Part shown: positions 13,404 to 15,350 of the stretch, piece after piece
How positions within the stretch are numbered: the stretch's first letter is position 1
How the letters are laid out: each line of letters opens with the position of its first letter
Assembly (NCBI GenBank): GCA_022511285.1
Contig: JAFLRW010000014.1
Location: 1 to 15,350 of the forward strand
Reading direction: 5' to 3'
Source of the DNA: Duncaniella sp.
GTDB lineage: Bacteria; Bacteroidota; Bacteroidia; Bacteroidales; Muribaculaceae
Length of the DNA: 15,350 nt
The notes under the pieces: generated by a model
Databases searched by the model: none
Seen by the model: the letters and a program-made list of their open reading frames with translations, nothing else
What the model was told of the DNA's origin: nothing
Made by a program: the position numbers and the translations under genes

Positions 13404-15016
13404 TATTTTTTAGTTTCTTGATATTGGATTGACGCTTTCATAAAATCGAGGAAGAGAGGCGAGGGGGATAATACCGTCGAGGAGTATTCAGGATGATACT
13501 GTGTGCCGATAAACCAGCGATGGTCCGGCAACTCCACTACTTCCACAAGCTTTGTGTCAGGGTTTTCGCCCACACACTTCATTCCGGCTTTTTCGAAACG
13601 CTCGCGGTAGTCGTTGTTAAATTCAAAACGGTGGCGATGTCGCTCGCTAATCTCAGTGGCTCCATAGGCTTGAGCAACACGCGAACCCTCTTTAAGATGG
13701 CAGTCATAAGCTCCGAGACGCATGGTCCCGCCCATATTGTGGATGCTCTTCTGGTCTTCCATGAGGTCGATGACATTGTGGGCCGTATTAGGGTCCATTT
13801 CGGTGGAGTTGGCATCGGCGAGGCCGAGTACATTGCGGGCAAACTCGATAACCATACATTGCATGCCGAGGCAGATGCCAAATGTTGGCAGGTCGTGGGT
13901 GCGACACCACTCAAGAGCTATAAACTTGCCTTCAATGCCGCGTTGGCCGAATCCCGGAGCAATAATTACGCCGTCAAGCCCTGAGAGGAGCTCATCCACA
14001 TTGCCTGAATTGAGCTTTTCAGAATGGATATACCTAAGGTCTAACTTCCGGCTGCAATAAGTGGCGGCTTGGAATAGCGCCTCGTTGATTGACTTGTAGG
14101 CATCCTGCAGCTCCACATACTTACCCACGAGGCCGATGGTCACTTTCTGTTCGGCAGAGTCCATAAGATCAAGGAATCGTTGCCAGGAAGTGAGGTCGGG
14201 CTCGCCATTGATGGGGAGTTCCATCTTGCGCAAAACGGCTTGGTCAAGTCCCTGAGCGTGCATCATCAGAGGAACTTTGTAGATTGACGGTGCGTCGACG
14301 CTCTGCACCACGGCGTCGGGGGAGACGTTGCAGAACTGAGCTATCTTTTTGAGCGTTGATGCCGGGATTTGATGTTCAGTGCGCAGCACGAGAATATCGG
14401 GCTGAATACCGACCTGTTGCAGTTGATTTACGGAGTGTTGTGTCGGTTTTGTCTTTAGTTCTTTTGCTGCGCGTATGTATGGCACGTATGTGAGATGAAT
14501 GCACAGGCAGTTGTCTTCGAGTTCCCATCTGAGCTGGCGCACAGCTTCGAGAAACGGACGGCTCTCGATATCGCCGACAGTGCCGCCAATCTCGGTGATG
14601 ACGAAATCAAAATTTCCCGTTTTTCCGAGCAACATAACATTGCGCTTAATCTCGTCGGTGATATGAGGTACTATCTGCACCGTCTTGCCAAGGTAATCGC
14701 CGCGGCGTTCCTTGTCAATAACGTTCTGATATATACGCCCTGTCGTCACATTGTTGGCGCGTGTTGTGCGGATATTGGTGAAACGCTCATAATGACCTAA
14801 ATCGAGGTCGGCCTCGTGGCCGTCGACTGTCACATAACACTCACCGTGTTCATAGGGATTAAGAGTGCCGGGGTCGATATTGATATATGGGTCAAACTTC
14901 TGGATTGTCACCCGATATCCTCGAGCCTTAAGCAGGCAGGCAAGCGAAGAAGATATAATACCTTTTCCAAGCGACGAAACTACGCCGCCTGTCACAAAGA
15001 TGTATTTCGTTTCCAC
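13403..15016 (-). CDS. pyrG: CTP synthase
   Basis: Converts UTP to CTP with ATP and glutamine, the last step of de novo pyrimidine synthesis; a cytosolic tetramer. The N-terminal synthase domain carries TGGVVSSLGKGI (9-20), ERRGDYLGKTVQ (103-114) and the ITEIGGTVGDIES stretch (140-152). The class I glutaminase domain has APGFGQRGIEGK (353-364), nucleophile C382 in FGICLGMQ, and H508/E510 in QYHPEY. I chose the GTG at 15014-15016, giving 537 residues beginning METKYIFVTGG, the usual beginning and length of the family. The open frame extends to a TTG at 15061, but that codon lies within the probable -7 promoter box, so it should not be in the mRNA. A second in-frame TTG at 15028 is also possible. 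It is the first gene of the minus-strand run and overlaps yidC by one base. Confidence 0.96.
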   Translation of the reverse strand: METKYIFVTGGVVSSLGKGIISSSLACLLKARGYRVTIQKFDPYINIDPGTLNPYEHGECYVTVDGHEADLDLGHYERFTNIRTTRANNVTTGRIYQNVIDKERRGDYLGKTVQIVPHITDEIKRNVMLLGKTGNFDFVITEIGGTVGDIESRPFLEAVRQLRWELEDNCLCIHLTYVPYIRAAKELKTKPTQHSVNQLQQVGIQPDILVLRTEHQIPASTLKKIAQFCNVSPDAVVQSVDAPSIYKVPLMMHAQGLDQAVLRKMELPINGEPDLTSWQRFLDLMDSAEQKVTIGLVGKYVELQDAYKSINEALFQAATYCSRKLDLRYIHSEKLNSGNVDELLSGLDGVIIAPGFGQRGIEGKFIALEWCRTHDLPTFGICLGMQCMVIEFARNVLGLADANSTEMDPNTAHNVIDLMEDQKSIHNMGGTMRLGAYDCHLKEGSRVAQAYGATEISERHRHRFEFNNDYRERFEKAGMKCVGENPDTKLVEVVELPDHRWFIGTQYHPEYSSTVLSPSPLFLDFMKASIQYQETKK

Positions 15017-15058
15017 TGATGTAGCCAATAGTGTGGTTTTAAAATCCGTTTGAAACTG

Positions 15059-15066
15059 CAAAAGTA
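15059..15066 (-). promoter_or_regulatory. Candidate -7 box for the pyrG-led gene run
   Basis: Read on the minus strand this is TACTTTTG followed by CA, an exact match to the Bacteroidales TAnnTTTG box. It predicts a transcript start near 15052 and a leader of about 35-40 bases before the preferred GTG start of pyrG. No TTG-type -33 element is at the usual distance; a T7 run lies directly upstream, as at the nadB promoter candidate. Confidence 0.55.
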
Positions 15067-15067
15067 C

Positions 15068-15110
15068 AAAAAAATCGCAAATATCGGGTCATCTATTCTT
15101 CTCGATTTGC
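15068..15110 (-). terminator. Probable intrinsic terminator of the GH31-type gene
   Basis: On the minus strand GCAAAT (15110-15105) can pair with ATTTGC (15082-15077), extended by a CG/CG pair across a two-base bulge, enclosing a loop of about 16 bases. GA and seven T residues follow (15074-15068). It starts 35 bases after the glycoside hydrolase stop codon and its T-run ends one base before the pyrG -7 box. The stem is weak but the T-run is clear. Confidence 0.5.
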
Positions 15111-15144
15111 CATAAAATCCGGAAAATCTACAGGAAACCGAGGG

Positions 15145-15350
15145 TCAGAGTTTGACTTTTTTTGCTTTGCCGTTGTAGGCCACTTCGACACCTTTTGTAT
15201 CAGGGGAGTAGGCGCGGTGGTCTTTAGGCGAAATTTTAACAACGTTGAAGCGGCGATTGCGCAGCATCCCGGGATATTCGCCCTGGCGGTCGCCGATGGA
15301 GAGGGTAGATGAAGCATCGTCCCAGTGAATGGGAATGATGGTGTATCTAC
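15145..15350 (-). CDS. GH31-type glycoside hydrolase, C-terminal end only
   Basis: Only the last 67 residues are in the window; the gene continues past the right edge. The frame reads RYTIIPIHWDDASSTLSIGD, then RQGEYPGMLRNRRFNVVKIS, and ends in a basic KAKKVKL. Strands like these, with a G-x-YPGM turn and R-x-FNVV, match the DUF5110 domain that closes many family 31 hydrolases (alpha-glucosidases and alpha-xylosidases). This frame, and not the overlapping one that reaches further left, shows the family pattern and ends at a TGA. The catalytic domain is not visible, so the substrate cannot be given. It is expected to be a saccharolytic enzyme, in line with a gut Bacteroidales lifestyle. Its transcript probably ends before pyrG. 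Confidence 0.72.
   Translation of the reverse strand, partial: RYTIIPIHWDDASSTLSIGDRQGEYPGMLRNRRFNVVKISPKDHRAYSPDTKGVEVAYNGKAKKVKL

Noticed and set aside
15093..15317. Minus-strand frame of 74 codons at the right edge
   Set aside because: It overlaps the frame with the clear GH31 C-terminal pattern (15145-15350) and is itself low complexity, so the other frame is the gene.
1..15350. CRISPR arrays, tRNA or rRNA genes, insertion sequences, prophage, toxin-antitoxin or defence genes
   Set aside because: I looked for direct-repeat arrays, transposase or integrase motifs and tRNA-like ends and saw none; the window looks like ordinary chromosome.

Overview
The window reads as chromosomal core genome of a Bacteroidota bacterium, order Bacteroidales. 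The evidence is the protein families (a DUF4294 protein, the Bacteroidota-type YidC, the TPP-site variant of transketolase, an OmpA-type barrel protein, two proteins with type IX secretion-like C-terminal domains), the lack of clear Shine-Dalgarno sequences, and promoter candidates of the TAnnTTTG class. A gut Muribaculaceae-like lineage fits the protein sequences, but the family-level call is an inference. I see no phage, insertion sequence, CRISPR array, tRNA or rRNA.

Layout. Bases 1-201 (+) are the tail of a formate/nitrite transporter. Bases 280-1860 (+) encode L-aspartate oxidase (nadB), followed by a secreted DUF4294 protein (1919-2572). A strong symmetric terminator at 2611-2643 separates this plus-strand block from everything to the right, which is all on the minus strand. 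An OmpA-family protein (2670-3869) has its own long leader and promoter candidate. Upstream of it, in transcription order from right to left, lies a compact run of seven genes: pyrG, yidC, a BspA-type leucine-rich repeat protein, trmB, an Mrp/ApbC ATPase, a secreted endonuclease I-like nuclease, and transketolase. Gaps in this run are 43 bases or less, and pyrG and yidC overlap by one base. The right edge holds the C-terminal end of a GH31-type glycoside hydrolase.

Function. The run mixes nucleotide synthesis (CTP synthase), membrane protein insertion (YidC), tRNA modification (TrmB), a P-loop ATPase and pentose phosphate metabolism (transketolase) with two exported proteins that carry sorting-type C-terminal domains. 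The short gaps suggest a single transcription unit starting at a promoter directly in front of pyrG and ending at a hairpin after transketolase.

Points worth a second look: the true pyrG start, since the longest reading frame begins with TTG inside the probable -7 box; a repeated hairpin, T7, TAnnTTTG arrangement in front of both nadB and pyrG; an Mrp protein with no cysteine at all; and two exported, sorting-tagged proteins embedded in a housekeeping gene run. I did not find a convincing undescribed multi-gene system.
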